Origin: Ferrovibrio sp.
GTDB taxonomy: Bacteria; Pseudomonadota; Alphaproteobacteria; Ferrovibrionales; Ferrovibrionaceae
DNA length: 64,000 bases
Assembly (NCBI GenBank): GCA_017991315.1
Contig: JAGOQS010000003.1
Coordinates: 391,331 to 455,330 of the forward strand
Direction of reading: 5' to 3'
Shown: piece after piece, positions 43,599-52,374 of the stretch
Layout: the number at the start of each line of letters is the position of its first letter
Numbering within the stretch: the stretch's first letter is position 1
The notes under the pieces: generated by a model
What the model was told of the DNA's origin: nothing
Database searches by the model: none
Seen by the model: only the letters and a program-made list of their open reading frames with translations
Program-made: the position numbers and the translations under genes

Positions 43599-44876
43599 TT
43601 AGTGCAGCCCATCCTTCTGCAAGGCCCGCCGCAGGCGGCGGATGCCGAACCAGACGCTGCCGGCGATAACGGGAATGGCGACACCGATGGCGACTTCCTT
43701 GTGGATCGGCACGCCGACCGCATGCAACGCCTGGGCGGCATAGCCGACCAGGCCGACGGCGTAATAGGTGATCGCCGCAACCGAAAGCCCTTCCACGGTC
43801 TCCTGCAGCCGTAGCTGCAATTTCAGCCGGCGGTTCATGGCATCGAGCTGCGCCACGTTCTGCCGCTCCAGCGCCACATCGACGCGGGTACGCAGCAGGT
43901 TGGCCATGCGGGTGGCACGGCGCGACAGGCCCTCGATACGCTCGGCCATGGTCTCGCAGGTTCGCATCGCCGGGCTGAGCCGCCGTTCCATGAATTCGCC
44001 AAGCGTTGGCAAGCCTTCGATGCGCTCTTCGCGCAATTCCTCGATGCGGCGCGACACCAGCGCGTGATAGGCGCGCGCGGCGCCGAAGCGGAATGGCGTG
44101 TCCACCGCCAGGGTCTCGACCTCGGCCGCCGCACCAGCGATCTCGCGCAGCAGGGTCTGCTCGCTTTCTTGATGCTCCACATCCACCATGCGGCTGGCGA
44201 GCCGGCCCAGCCCCTGCTCCAGCGCGGTGATGCGCGGCGCCACTTTCTGCGCCAGCGGCAAAGCCAGCAGCGCCATCATGCGGTAGCTCTCGATATCCAG
44301 CAGGCGCAGCACCAGGCGGCCACGCTGCGCATCGGTGAGGCCGTGATCGTGGATCAGCAACGTGGTCTTGCCCTGCCGCAACTTGAAATCGGTCCACACA
44401 TTGGCGCGGCCAGAAACCGCGCGCGAGGCAACCAGGGCATTCTCGTCATAAAGCCGCGCCAGCAAGGCGGTATCGGGGGCCGGCTCATTGGGCGCCAGGA
44501 TCACGAGATCGGAGGCGGCGATCAGTTCACCCGGCAGGCTGGCGATCCAGGCCTGCAAGGCCGGCGGCAGATCGGCGGCTGCTTCCACCGACGAGCCGGC
44601 GGCGCGCGGCAGGTAGAGCGTGTAGGTGGTGAATTCGGTGCGGCGCTCCTGGATCGCCACATAGGGGCCGAGCGTCACCACGGCATGCTTGGCGATGGTC
44701 TCTGCGGCCTCGACACCCTGCGCCAGCGCCAGGCTGCGCAGCGGATCGCCCGTCAGGCTGGCCGGGCCGAACAATACGAAATTCAGTACCCTTGCGGGGG
44801 CGGACAGCGGCACCGGCGGCCGCGCATGCAACTCATCCGCCAGCGCCTGGCGCAGCGGATGGATAGTGGCCGGCAT
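43599..44876 (-). CDS. DUF3422-family membrane-anchored protein
   Basis: This protein of 425 residues matches the DUF3422 family, of unknown function. It opens with HPLRQALADELHARPP and VLNFVLFG. A helical middle (SYRMMALLALPLAQKVAPRITALEQGLG) follows, then a coiled-coil-like region (ALERQNVAQLDAMNRRLKLQLRLQETVEGLS) and two C-terminal hydrophobic helices (SVAAITYYAVGLVGYAAQAL, AIGVAIPVIAGSVWFGI). An alternative ATG at 44909 would overlap rluC by 13 bases; 44876 better fits the family's start. Both have weak ribosome sites. Confidence 0.85.
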   Translation of the reverse strand: MPATIHPLRQALADELHARPPVPLSAPARVLNFVLFGPASLTGDPLRSLALAQGVEAAETIAKHAVVTLGPYVAIQERRTEFTTYTLYLPRAAGSSVEAAADLPPALQAWIASLPGELIAASDLVILAPNEPAPDTALLARLYDENALVASRAVSGRANVWTDFKLRQGKTTLLIHDHGLTDAQRGRLVLRLLDIESYRMMALLALPLAQKVAPRITALEQGLGRLASRMVDVEHQESEQTLLREIAGAAAEVETLAVDTPFRFGAARAYHALVSRRIEELREERIEGLPTLGEFMERRLSPAMRTCETMAERIEGLSRRATRMANLLRTRVDVALERQNVAQLDAMNRRLKLQLRLQETVEGLSVAAITYYAVGLVGYAAQALHAVGVPIHKEVAIGVAIPVIAGSVWFGIRRLRRALQKDGLH

Positions 44877-44896
44877 CGCTCCGGCGTTGCTGCCGT

Positions 44897-45880
44897 CTAT
44901 TCCAACCATGAATCGGCGTCGTCTTCTTCCGGATCGAAACCGAGAAAATCCCAGGACGCCAGCATATGCGGCGGCATCGGCGCGCGCACCTGGAAGATAT
45001 CGCCATCCGGATGCTCCAGCCGCAGGGCACGGGCATGCAGGTGCAGCTTGCGGCTGATGCCGCCGGTAAGCTGCTTCTCGGCATCGCCATATTTCCCGTC
45101 GCCGGCAATCGGCGTGCCGATGAAAGCCGAATGGACGCGGAGCTGGTGCGTGCGGCCGGTCACTGGCGCCATGGCCAGCCAGGCGGCGCGGCGGCCGGCG
45201 GTGGCAACCGTGCGGTAGAGCGTGATCGCCGATTTGCCAGCTTCCGGGTCGCCGGCCATGCGCTCGCCCAAGGGGCCGGGCAACTTGGCCAGCGGCATGT
45301 CGATCTTGCCCTGGCGCGGCGTCGGCACACCGGTCACCAGCGCCCAGTAGAGTTTGTGCGCTTCGCGCTTGCGCAAGGCGGCGGTGAGCTTGGCGGCAGC
45401 CTTGGCGGTGCGCGCCAGCACCAGTACGCCGCTGGTATCCTTGTCCAGGCGATGCACCAGGCGCGGCCGTTCCGCTGCCTCGAAGCGCAGGTAATCCAGC
45501 AGGCCGTCGAGATGTTCGTTCAGGCCGGTGCCGCCCTGGGTGGCAAGGCCCGGCGGCTTGTTAAGCACGATCACCGCATCGTCCTTGTGCAGCACGGCGG
45601 CCTGCAAAGCCTCGATCCGCTCGGGGTCGATCTTCAGGATGCGCGGCGCCGGCTTGGAATCCGCTGCCGGCGGATCGCCCAGCGGCGGAATGCGCAAGGT
45701 CTGTCCGGCTTCAAGCCGGGTGGCTGCCTTGGCGCGGCCGCCATCCACGCGCACCTGCCCGGTGCGCAGCAGCTTTTCCAGCTTGCCATGGCCAAGCCAG
45801 GGATAATGGCGCTTGAACCAGCGGTCGAGCCGCAGGTCAGCCTCATCGTCGGCGACGACGCGGGTGGTAATCTGATTCAT
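44897..45880 (-). CDS. rluC: RluA-family 23S rRNA pseudouridine synthase
   Basis: This 327-residue enzyme converts uridines of 23S rRNA to pseudouridine. An N-terminal S4 domain (about 15-75, HGKLEKLLRTGQVRVDG) precedes the catalytic domain. The catalytic Asp is in RLVHRLDKDTSGVLVLARTA, and VTGRTHQLRVH supports the RluC/RluD group. The exact target site is not certain. It lies 13 bases after the small unknown membrane gene and upstream of DUF3422. Confidence 0.92.
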   Translation of the reverse strand: MNQITTRVVADDEADLRLDRWFKRHYPWLGHGKLEKLLRTGQVRVDGGRAKAATRLEAGQTLRIPPLGDPPAADSKPAPRILKIDPERIEALQAAVLHKDDAVIVLNKPPGLATQGGTGLNEHLDGLLDYLRFEAAERPRLVHRLDKDTSGVLVLARTAKAAAKLTAALRKREAHKLYWALVTGVPTPRQGKIDMPLAKLPGPLGERMAGDPEAGKSAITLYRTVATAGRRAAWLAMAPVTGRTHQLRVHSAFIGTPIAGDGKYGDAEKQLTGGISRKLHLHARALRLEHPDGDIFQVRAPMPPHMLASWDFLGFDPEEDDADSWLE

Positions 45881-45893
45881 GGTGTTGGTCCGA

Positions 45894-46295
45894 TCAGCGC
45901 CAGACGCGGCGCACGGTATCGACGGGGGCTTGCGGCTCCGGCTGGGCCACTGGGACTTCCTGCTTCTGCTGACGGCGCTTCTCCGCCTGCTCCTCCAGCC
46001 ATTCCAGGCGGCGTTGCTCGTGACCCTCTATCGACTGGACTTCGAGTTCGCATTCCTGGCCGACCTGGAAAAGGATCTGCTTGTTGATCTTGGAGAACCG
46101 CGACAGCTTCTCGATGAAGCATTCCTCGCGCGAGGGAATGACGCCGGGCTGATAGTACGGCTTGTCATCGTCCTTCACGATGGACATGCCGATATAGCCC
46201 GAGAGCACGGCCAACAGCAACACGGCACCCATGCCGGTCAGCAGGCGCGCGACCGGGGAATTCTTATCTGGCAGTAAATTGGCGAGCTGGGCCAT
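45894..46295 (-). CDS. Hypothetical single-pass membrane protein
   Basis: I do not recognise this 133-residue protein. One hydrophobic helix (about 17-41, LLTGMGAVLLLAVLSGYIGMSIV) is followed by a Cys-containing middle (SREECFIEKLSRFSKINKQILFQVGQECELEV) and then a charged coiled-coil-like and Gln/Pro-rich tail. The order rarA - this gene - rluC is where crcB sits in many relatives, but CrcB has four helices and this has one, so it is not CrcB. Codon use is native. It is 13 bases from rluC. Confidence 0.7.
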   Translation of the reverse strand: MAQLANLLPDKNSPVARLLTGMGAVLLLAVLSGYIGMSIVKDDDKPYYQPGVIPSREECFIEKLSRFSKINKQILFQVGQECELEVQSIEGHEQRRLEWLEEQAEKRRQQKQEVPVAQPEPQAPVDTVRRVWR

Positions 46296-46376
46296 GATGG
46301 CAAACCCTATCTCCCTAGCCTTACCAAATAGTTAGGGAGCCTTTCCGGTAAAGTCACCCCCGGCGGGGATATTCCC

Positions 46377-47687
46377 TTAAAGATCGCCCTCTTCCTGTCG
46401 CTTGGCGCGCAATTTCTGCCAATATTCCAAACGCTTAATGACTTCCCGCTCAAAGCCGCGCTCAACCGGGCGGTAGAGTTGCTGGCGGTCCATCCCATCG
46501 GGGAAGTAGTTCTGGCCGGAGAAGCCGTCCTCGGCATCGTGGTCATAGGCATAGCCGCTGCCATAGCCGAGCTGCTTCATCATCTTGGTTGGCGCATTCA
46601 GGATATGCATGGGCGGCATCAGCGAGCCATGCTCCTTGGCGGCCCGCTTGGCGGCGCTCTCGGCTTTGTAGACGGCATTCGATTTCGGCGCCGTGGCGAG
46701 ATACACCACGGTCTGCACCAGGCCGATCTCGCCTTCCGGGCTGCCGAGGAAATCATACAGCTCCTTGGCCGCCATCGCCTGCAGCAGCGCATTGGGATCG
46801 GCCATGCCGATATCCTCGGCGGCGAAGCGCGCCAGCCGGCGCATGATGTAGAGCGGTTCCTCGCCGCCGATCAGCATGCGCGCCAGCCAGTAGAGCGCGG
46901 CATCGACATCGGAACCGCGCAGCGATTTATGCAGCGCGCTGATCAGGTTGTAATGCTCTTCCTGACTCTTGTCGTAGAGCGGCGCACGGCGTTGCAGCAG
47001 GGTTGCCAGCCGTGCCGGATCGAGGTCGCCGCCGGTGCTCAAACTGAAGACCTGCTCGGCCATGTTCAGCAGGTAGCGGCCATCGCCATCGGCCATGGCG
47101 CGGAGTGCGGCGCGCGCCTCCGGCGTCAATGGCAGCGGCTTGGCTTCAATGGCCTCGGCGCGCACGAGCAAGGCATCCAGCGCCGCATCATCCAGGCGGT
47201 GCAGCACCAGCACGCTGGCCCGCGACAGCAAGGCGCCGTTCAGCGCGAAGCTGGGATTCTCCGTGGTGGCGCCAACCAGCACCACGGTGCCGTCTTCCAC
47301 ATAAGGCAGGAAGCCATCCTGCTGCGCCCGGTTGAAGCGGTGAATTTCATCCACGAACAGCAACGTACGCTGGCCCTGCTCGCGCCGCGCCCGGGCGGCA
47401 TCGAAAGCCTTGCGCAGATCGGCAACACCGGAGAACACCGCCGAGAGCGGCGCAAAATAAAGCCCGGTGGCTTCCGCCAGCAACCGCGCGATGGAAGTCT
47501 TGCCGGTGCCCGGCGGTCCCCACAGGATCAGGCTGGACAGCCGCTTTGCTGCCACCATGCGGGCCAGCGGCCCCTCGCCCTTCAGCAGATGGTCCTGGCC
47601 GATCACCTCGTCCAGCGCCTTCGGCCGCAGCCGGTCGGCCAGCGGCCCCGCCGGCTCCAGGCCCGCCTGCTGGAACAGGTTGCTCAA
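46377..47687 (-). CDS. rarA: Replication-associated recombination protein A
   Basis: RarA (MgsA) is an AAA+ clamp-loader-like ATPase acting at stalled forks. The 436 residues show PLADRLRPKALDEVIGQDHLL, Walker A LILWGPPGTGKTS, Walker B LLFVDEIHRFN, VLVGATTENPSF and the C-terminal tetramer domain (KSLRGSDVDAALYWLARML). I set the start at TTG 47687, overlapping the degP TGA by four bases (TTGA), because it gives the family's MSNLFQQAG opening. The alternative ATG at 47741 lies deep inside degP. Confidence 0.92.
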   Translation of the reverse strand: MSNLFQQAGLEPAGPLADRLRPKALDEVIGQDHLLKGEGPLARMVAAKRLSSLILWGPPGTGKTSIARLLAEATGLYFAPLSAVFSGVADLRKAFDAARARREQGQRTLLFVDEIHRFNRAQQDGFLPYVEDGTVVLVGATTENPSFALNGALLSRASVLVLHRLDDAALDALLVRAEAIEAKPLPLTPEARAALRAMADGDGRYLLNMAEQVFSLSTGGDLDPARLATLLQRRAPLYDKSQEEHYNLISALHKSLRGSDVDAALYWLARMLIGGEEPLYIMRRLARFAAEDIGMADPNALLQAMAAKELYDFLGSPEGEIGLVQTVVYLATAPKSNAVYKAESAAKRAAKEHGSLMPPMHILNAPTKMMKQLGYGSGYAYDHDAEDGFSGQNYFPDGMDRQQLYRPVERGFEREVIKRLEYWQKLRAKRQEEGDL

Positions 47688-49132
47688 GCGCGGACCTGAA
47701 GCTGCAGCAACTGGTCGCCGCGTTTCAGCACCAGCAGCCATTGCTGCGGGCTGTTGCGCAGCGCGCGCTGCAAGTCGGCAACATCCTTGATGTCAGTGTT
47801 GTTGATCTTGACCACCACATCGCCCGGCCGTAGCCGGATGCGGTTGGCCGGCGAACCACCTGCCAGATTCAGCACGATGACACCGCTGGCCAGGGCATCG
47901 AAGCCGATCTCCTCGGCAAAGGCCGGCGAGAGGTTGCCCACCGTGGCACCAGCCAGCGGATGATTGCCATTGAGCTGGGTCAGTTCGCGCGGCGGCGTTT
48001 CCGGCGCCTCGATCAGCGGAATGGACAATGTGCGCATACGGCCCTGGCGCAGCACATCCAGCGTCGCGTTCTCGCCGAGCTTGCGCGTGGCGATGCGGAA
48101 TTTCAGTGCGCGCGGATCGTTCACCTCGCGGCCATCCACCTTCAGCACCACATCGCCGGTGCGCAGGCCGGCGCGGTCGGCCGGGCCGCCGGGGAAGGTC
48201 TGGCCGACCAGCACGCCGTTCGGCCGCTCCATGCCGAGGCCCTGTGCCGCTTCCGCCGTTACCGGCGTGGCGCTGGCGCCAAACCACGGGCGACGGATGC
48301 CCTTGCCGGAAAGCGCGCTGGCCACTGTGGCGGCAACAAGATTGGAGGGAATGGCGAAGCCGATGCCGACGCTGCCGCCGGTTTTGGAAAAGATCGCGGT
48401 GTTGATGCCGGCAAGCCGGCCATCCATCGTCACCAGCGCGCCACCGGAATTGCCCGGATTGATCGCGGCATCGGTCTGGATGAAGGATTGCGCATCGGCA
48501 TCGCCGACGTCGGTGCGGCCCAAAGCTGAAACGATGCCCTGGGTCACGGTCTGCCCGACGCCGAAAGGATTGCCGATAGCCAGCACCAGTTCGCCGACCT
48601 GGAGATCGTCGGAATCACGGAACTCAAGCGCCGGCAGCACCTCGCCGCGCGTTTCGATGCGCAGGATCGCCAGGTCGGTCTTGGGATCGGCGGCGATCAC
48701 CTTGGCCTCGAATTCACGGCGGTCGGCCAGGGCTACCACGATCTCGGTGGCGCCATCGATGACATGGTTGTTGGTGACGATGACGCCATCGGCTTCCACG
48801 ATCACGCCGGAACCGAGCGACTGTGCCACGCGCTCACGCGGGATGCCGAACATCTGCTGGTCGCCGAAGAAGCGGCGGAAGATCGGATCGTCGAGCAGCG
48901 GCGAACGCTGCACCACCCGTTCCACCTTGCGCGTGTAGACATTCACCACAGCCGGCGCCACCTGGCGCACCAGCGGCGCAAACGTAAGCTGGATCTCGGT
49001 GCGGCTCTGCGGCACGCGCTGGGCCGGCAGAGATGCCTGGGCGAACACCGCGCCGGCATTCAGCAGAAGAGCCAGGGCCGAAAGCAGCAGCGCTGCCAGC
49101 CGGCCGGAAGTCAGGAAAAAGCGTTTCGTCAT
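47684..49132 (-). CDS. degP: Periplasmic serine endopeptidase DegP/Do family
   Basis: This periplasmic protease and chaperone of 482 residues has a signal peptide (about 1-32). A trypsin-like domain carries His in VTNNHVID, Asp in KTDLAILRI and Ser in INPGNSGGAL. Two PDZ domains follow (about 280-370 and 390-480). The FRRFFG motif near the start is typical of the family. It heads the degP-rarA operon and is divergent from the PAS gene, with a 90-base gap. Confidence 0.95.
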   Translation of the reverse strand: MTKRFFLTSGRLAALLLSALALLLNAGAVFAQASLPAQRVPQSRTEIQLTFAPLVRQVAPAVVNVYTRKVERVVQRSPLLDDPIFRRFFGDQQMFGIPRERVAQSLGSGVIVEADGVIVTNNHVIDGATEIVVALADRREFEAKVIAADPKTDLAILRIETRGEVLPALEFRDSDDLQVGELVLAIGNPFGVGQTVTQGIVSALGRTDVGDADAQSFIQTDAAINPGNSGGALVTMDGRLAGINTAIFSKTGGSVGIGFAIPSNLVAATVASALSGKGIRRPWFGASATPVTAEAAQGLGMERPNGVLVGQTFPGGPADRAGLRTGDVVLKVDGREVNDPRALKFRIATRKLGENATLDVLRQGRMRTLSIPLIEAPETPPRELTQLNGNHPLAGATVGNLSPAFAEEIGFDALASGVIVLNLAGGSPANRIRLRPGDVVVKINNTDIKDVADLQRALRNSPQQWLLVLKRGDQLLQLQVRA

Positions 49133-49221
49133 GTTGGATGATAAGGAGCCGTTGCGGGAAAATTCAAGCCGGGAGCGGTGTCCTGGTTTACCGCCACCTC
49201 TGCTCGGTTATGCTAGGGGCA

Positions 49222-49668
49222 ATGATCAACCTACCCCTTGAAAGTGGCCGGTTGCGCCGGCTGCATACCTACTGGCGCGAGCGTGCCGGTACCCTGCCTT
49301 ATCCCAGCCGCGCCGACATCGATCCCGCCGGGATGACCTTCATCCTCGGCGACCTGATCCTGATTGACGTGCTGCCGAAGCCCGGAGGCGGCTGGCGCTA
49401 CCGCTACCGGCTCTATGGTTCCAACGTGGTGGAACGCCAGGGTTTCGACCTGACAGGGCAGTTCCTGGAGCAGCATCCCTGGCCGGCCTTCGCCGCCGAG
49501 ATCACTCCCAGCTACGACCGCGTGGTGGCCAGCGGCAGGCCGGAGATTTTCACCCGCGAACAGGAACTCGATGGCCGCTCATTCCGCCACCAGTCGCTGC
49601 TGCTGCCACTGGGCCAGGATGGCACTGTCAGCATGCTGCTGATCGGCGTTGCCTTCGAGGCAATCTAG
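49222..49668 (+). CDS. Stand-alone PAS-domain protein (PAS_5 type)
   Basis: This 148-residue protein is a single PAS-like sensor domain with no output domain. Visible blocks are RLHTYWRERAGTLPYPSRADIDP, GDLILIDVLP, YRYRLYGSNVVERQGFDLTGQFL and HQSLLLPLGQDGTVSMLLIGVAF, as in PAS_5 proteins common in Rhodospirillales. The ligand and partner are unknown. ATG 49222 is preferred; an upstream extension would overlap the degP leader region. The gene ends in a terminator shared with the ribosomal operon. Confidence 0.82.
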   Translation: MINLPLESGRLRRLHTYWRERAGTLPYPSRADIDPAGMTFILGDLILIDVLPKPGGGWRYRYRLYGSNVVERQGFDLTGQFLEQHPWPAFAAEITPSYDRVVASGRPEIFTREQELDGRSFRHQSLLLPLGQDGTVSMLLIGVAFEAI

Positions 49669-49675
49669 ATAAAAG

Positions 49676-49706
49676 AAAAAGGCCGGCGCGTGAGCACCGG
49701 CCTTTT
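49676..49706. terminator. Bidirectional terminator between the PAS gene and rplQ
   Basis: GGCCGG (49681-49686) pairs with CCGGCC (49697-49702), extended by the flanking A-run and TTTT. The run of A on the left gives a U-tract for minus-strand transcripts (rplQ), and TTTT serves the PAS transcript. It is the expected 3' end of the ribosomal superoperon. Confidence 0.85.
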
Positions 49707-49729
49707 CAATTCGATATGCCTGGAGTGGC

Positions 49730-50149
49730 TTACGCCGCTTCGGCTTCCTCGGTCACCTGCACCGGGCCCGAGTCCAGGCCCTTGGCGGCCGGATCGCGGT
49801 CGACCAGCTCGATCACTGCCATCGGGGCGGCATCGCCGTAGCGGAAGCCGGCCTTGAGCACACGGGTGTAGCCACCCTGGCGCGAGGCATAGCGGGCGTT
49901 CAGGGTCTTGAACAGCTTGTCCACCGCCGACTTCTCGGGGATGAAGGCCAGAGCCTGACGGCGGGCATGCAGATCGCCGCGCTTGCCGAGCGTGATCAGC
50001 TTGTCCATCAGCGGCTTCAGCTCCTTGGCCTTCGGCAGCGTGGTGGTGATCTGCTCGTGCTTGATCAGCGCGGCAACCATGTTGCCGAACATGGCGCGGC
50101 GGTGGGAGCTGGACTTGTTCAGCTTGCGGCCGGCATTACGATGGCGCAT
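49730..50149 (-). CDS. rplQ: 50S ribosomal protein L17
   Basis: L17 is a large-subunit protein near the tunnel exit. Its 139 residues begin [48 protein letters not shown], fully canonical. The C-terminal acidic tail (QVTEEAEAA) is longer than in E. coli L17. It is the last gene of the alpha operon, 35 bases after rpoA, and a terminator follows. Confidence 0.98.
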   Translation of the reverse strand: MRHRNAGRKLNKSSSHRRAMFGNMVAALIKHEQITTTLPKAKELKPLMDKLITLGKRGDLHARRQALAFIPEKSAVDKLFKTLNARYASRQGGYTRVLKAGFRYGDAAPMAVIELVDRDPAAKGLDSGPVQVTEEAEAA

Positions 50150-50184
50150 GGGAAACTCTCCTTAGTCTTTCAGTCGGCCTTGGA

Positions 50185-51201
50185 TCAGTACTGATCCTGA
50201 TACTTCTTGGCCATCTCTTCGATATTCTCAGGCGGCCAGTTCGGCACATGCATGCCGAGATGGAGGCCCATCTGCGACAGCACTTCCTTGATCTCGTTCA
50301 GCGACTTGCGGCCGAAGTTCGGAGTGCGGAGCATTTCCGCCTCGGTCTTCTGGATCAGGTCGCCGATGTAGACGATGTTGTCGTTCTTCAGGCAGTTCGC
50401 CGAACGCACCGAAAGCTCGAGTTCGTCGACGCGGCGGAGCAGGTTCGGATTGAATTCCGGCTCGGCAATCGACTTCTCGCGAACTTCGTTCTTCGGCTCC
50501 TCGAAGTTGATGAAGAGCTGCAGCTGGTCCTGCAGGATGCGCGCGGCATAGGCCACGGCATCTTCCGGCTTGATCGAGCCGTTGGTCTCGACCTGCATGG
50601 TCAGCTTGTCATAGTCGAGGATCTGGCCCTCGCGGGTATTCTCGACCTTGTAGGAAACCTTGCGCACCGGGCTGTAGAGCGCATCCACCGGGATCAGGCC
50701 GATCGGCGCGTCTTCCGGGCGGTTGGCCGAAGCCGGCACGTAGCCCTTGCCGGTCTCGACGGTCAGTTCCATGCGGATGGCAGCGCCGTTATCCAGCGTC
50801 ATCAGCACATGGTCCGGATCCATGACTTCGATGTCATGGCCGGTCTCGATCATCTTGGCGGTGACTTCGCACGGACCCTTGGCATTCAGGTACATGCGCT
50901 TCGGGCCTTCGCCGTGCATGCGCAGCGCCATCGACTTGATGTTCAGCACGATGTCGGTGACATCCTCGCGCACACCCGGGATGGAGGAGAATTCATGCAG
51001 CACGCCGTCGATCTTGATCGAGGTGACGGCAGCGCCCTGCAGCGACGACAGCAGCACGCGACGCAGTGCGTTGCCCAGCGTCAGGCCAAAACCACGCTCC
51101 AGCGGCTCCGCGACGATCGTCGCGGTACGGCCCGGCACGGCGCCCGGCTCGATCACCAACTTGTTCGGCTTGATCAGATCGGTCCAATTCTTCTGGATCA
51201 C
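50185..51201 (-). CDS. rpoA: RNA polymerase alpha subunit
   Basis: Alpha assembles RNA polymerase and contacts activators and UP elements. The 338 residues have the N-terminal dimerisation domain ([30 protein letters not shown]), a linker, and the C-terminal domain with [47 protein letters not shown]. Length and motifs are normal. It follows rpsK after a 112-base gap that holds a hairpin; rpsD, which lies here in E. coli, is absent. Confidence 0.98.
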   Translation of the reverse strand: MIQKNWTDLIKPNKLVIEPGAVPGRTATIVAEPLERGFGLTLGNALRRVLLSSLQGAAVTSIKIDGVLHEFSSIPGVREDVTDIVLNIKSMALRMHGEGPKRMYLNAKGPCEVTAKMIETGHDIEVMDPDHVLMTLDNGAAIRMELTVETGKGYVPASANRPEDAPIGLIPVDALYSPVRKVSYKVENTREGQILDYDKLTMQVETNGSIKPEDAVAYAARILQDQLQLFINFEEPKNEVREKSIAEPEFNPNLLRRVDELELSVRSANCLKNDNIVYIGDLIQKTEAEMLRTPNFGRKSLNEIKEVLSQMGLHLGMHVPNWPPENIEEMAKKYQDQY

Positions 51202-51282
51202 CTGCGACCTCGTTCTGTTGCTGCATCGCGCAAGAGCCCTGGCTCACAGCCAAGTGCCCGGCGACGCGGCCGGAATATAAAC

Positions 51283-51307
51283 CCGGCACCAGCAAAGCCG
51301 GTGCCGG
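51283..51307 (-). other. Intercistronic hairpin between rpsK and rpoA
   Basis: CCGGCACC (51283-51290) pairs perfectly with GGTGCCGG (51300-51307) around nine bases. It begins seven bases past the rpsK stop and has no U-tract, so it is not a normal terminator. It may slow RNA decay or allow differential expression of rpoA. Confidence 0.6.
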
Positions 51308-51313
51308 CTGGGA

Positions 51314-51706
51314 TCAGATGCGGCGGCGCTTCGGCGGACGGCAGCCGTTATGCGGGATCGGCGTCACGTCGCGGATGCTGGTGATCACGAAACCAACGGC
51401 CTGCAGGGCACGCAGAGCGGACTCACGGCCAGCACCCGGGCCCTTCACTTCGACTTCCAGGGTACGCACGCCATGCTCAGCAGCGCGGCGGCCGGCTACG
51501 TCGGCGGCGACCTGCGCGGCATACGGAGTCGACTTGCGCGAGCCCTTGAAGCCCTGGCTGCCCGACGACGACCAGGCAATGGTGTTGCCCTGCGCATCGG
51601 TGATGGTGATCATCGTGTTGTTGAAGGAGGCATTCACATGCGCGACGGCAGAGGTGATGTTCTTCTTCTCTTTGCGCCGGGGGCGCGCAGCCTTGTCCTT
51701 GACCAT
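51314..51706 (-). CDS. rpsK: 30S ribosomal protein S11
   Basis: S11 binds 16S rRNA at the platform. The 130 residues include [43 protein letters not shown] and the C-terminal [18 protein letters not shown], all canonical. It starts 95 bases after rpsM in a gap that holds two hairpins. Confidence 0.98.
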   Translation of the reverse strand: MVKDKAARPRRKEKKNITSAVAHVNASFNNTMITITDAQGNTIAWSSSGSQGFKGSRKSTPYAAQVAADVAGRRAAEHGVRTLEVEVKGPGAGRESALRALQAVGFVITSIRDVTPIPHNGCRPPKRRRI

Positions 51707-51734
51707 GGCGATCCTACTATCCTTGCATCATTCC

Positions 51735-51791
51735 TGCGGCGAATGCCGCATATGGTAATGGCGGCCCAGGCCGGATCAGCCTGGGCCGCCA
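51735..51791 (-). other. Two intercistronic hairpins between rpsM and rpsK
   Basis: The stronger one has a perfect 13-bp stem (51759-51771 with 51779-51791) and a seven-base loop. The other has a 6-bp stem (51735-51740 with 51745-51750) and loop GAAT. They start 11 bases past the rpsM stop. No U-run follows, so readthrough into rpsK is likely. A role in mRNA processing or stabilisation is inference. Confidence 0.65.
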
Positions 51792-51801
51792 CCAAAATTC
51801 T

Positions 51802-52179
51802 TTAGCGCGGCGCCTTCTTCTTACCGGCGATCGCGACAGCCTTGCCCTTGCGGGTGCGGGCGTTGGTGTGGGTGCGCTGACCGCGGACCGGCAGGCCCTT
51901 GCGGTGACGCAGGCCGCGATAGCAGCCCAGGTCCATCAGGCGCTTGATGTCCATCGCGATCTGGCGACGGAGATCACCCTCGACCTTGTACTCGCGGTCG
52001 ATGGCTTCGCGGATCTGAAGCACTTCCGCATCGGTCAACTGATTCACCCGACGCTCGGCCGGGATGTTGACCTTTTCACAAATCTCTTTCGCCTTCACCC
52101 GGCCAATGCCGTAGATGTAGGTCAGTGCGATCTCGACCCGCTTATTGGTCGGGATGTTCACGCCTGCGATACGCGCCAC
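51802..52179 (-). CDS. rpsM: 30S ribosomal protein S13
   Basis: S13 lies in the head of the small subunit and touches both tRNA and L5. The 125 residues begin [26 protein letters not shown] and include [27 protein letters not shown]. The start codon is GTG (52179), with GAGGAGAG a short distance upstream. It is the first gene behind the internal promoter and the leader hairpins of the alpha operon. Confidence 0.98.
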   Translation of the reverse strand: MARIAGVNIPTNKRVEIALTYIYGIGRVKAKEICEKVNIPAERRVNQLTDAEVLQIREAIDREYKVEGDLRRQIAMDIKRLMDLGCYRGLRHRKGLPVRGQRTHTNARTRKGKAVAIAGKKKAPR

Positions 52180-52199
52180 GCCTTCTCTCCTCGCGTCAA

Positions 52200-52221
52200 C
52201 GACTCAAGCCCGCTTGAGTCG
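52200..52221 (-). promoter_or_regulatory. Leader hairpin immediately upstream of the rpsM ribosome site
   Basis: A perfect 9-bp stem (52200-52208 with 52213-52221) closes a four-base loop. It ends 20 bases before the GTG of rpsM, next to the GAGGAGAG ribosome site. The position matches the translational control region known for alpha operons, where S4 binds in E. coli. The sequence does not resemble that pseudoknot, so the ligand is unknown. Confidence 0.5.
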
Positions 52222-52260
52222 GTCAATCCGGGCGACCTGATAGCCAACAGAAAAACTCAA

Positions 52261-52278
52261 CGTAAACAGTGATTTACG
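52261..52278 (-). other. Second hairpin in the rpsM leader
   Basis: CGTAAA (52261-52266) pairs with TTTACG (52273-52278) around six bases. It lies between the promoter and the ribosome-proximal hairpin of the rpsM leader. It is AT-rich and weaker than its neighbour. Confidence 0.4.
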
Positions 52279-52327
52279 CTGAGCGGCCATCCAGTTGTTT
52301 GATCGCACCCGCTGCCCAAGGGGCGCG

Positions 52328-52355
52328 ATTATAGAAACTCTCCGTAACTAGTCAA
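52328..52355 (-). promoter_or_regulatory. Near-consensus sigma-70 promoter for the rpsM-rplQ operon
   Basis: On the minus strand a -35 TTGACT (52350-52355) and a perfect -10 TATAAT (52328-52333) are separated by 16 bases. It lies 20 bases past the adk stop and predicts a leader of about 140 nt. A small hairpin with TTTT just after adk may end part of the upstream transcripts. Such an exact -10/-35 pair is rare elsewhere in this GC-rich window. Confidence 0.8.
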
Positions 52356-52374
52356 CTCTAAAAGGCTTTTCGCC

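Noticed and set aside
45894..46295. Candidate CrcB fluoride channel by position
   Set aside because: Only one membrane helix and no CrcB motifs; the position alone is not enough.
46311..46339. CTCCCTA/TAGGGAG inverted repeat upstream of the 133-residue protein
   Set aside because: The 15-base loop and lack of a U-tract or conserved partner make it a weak candidate for terminator or operator.
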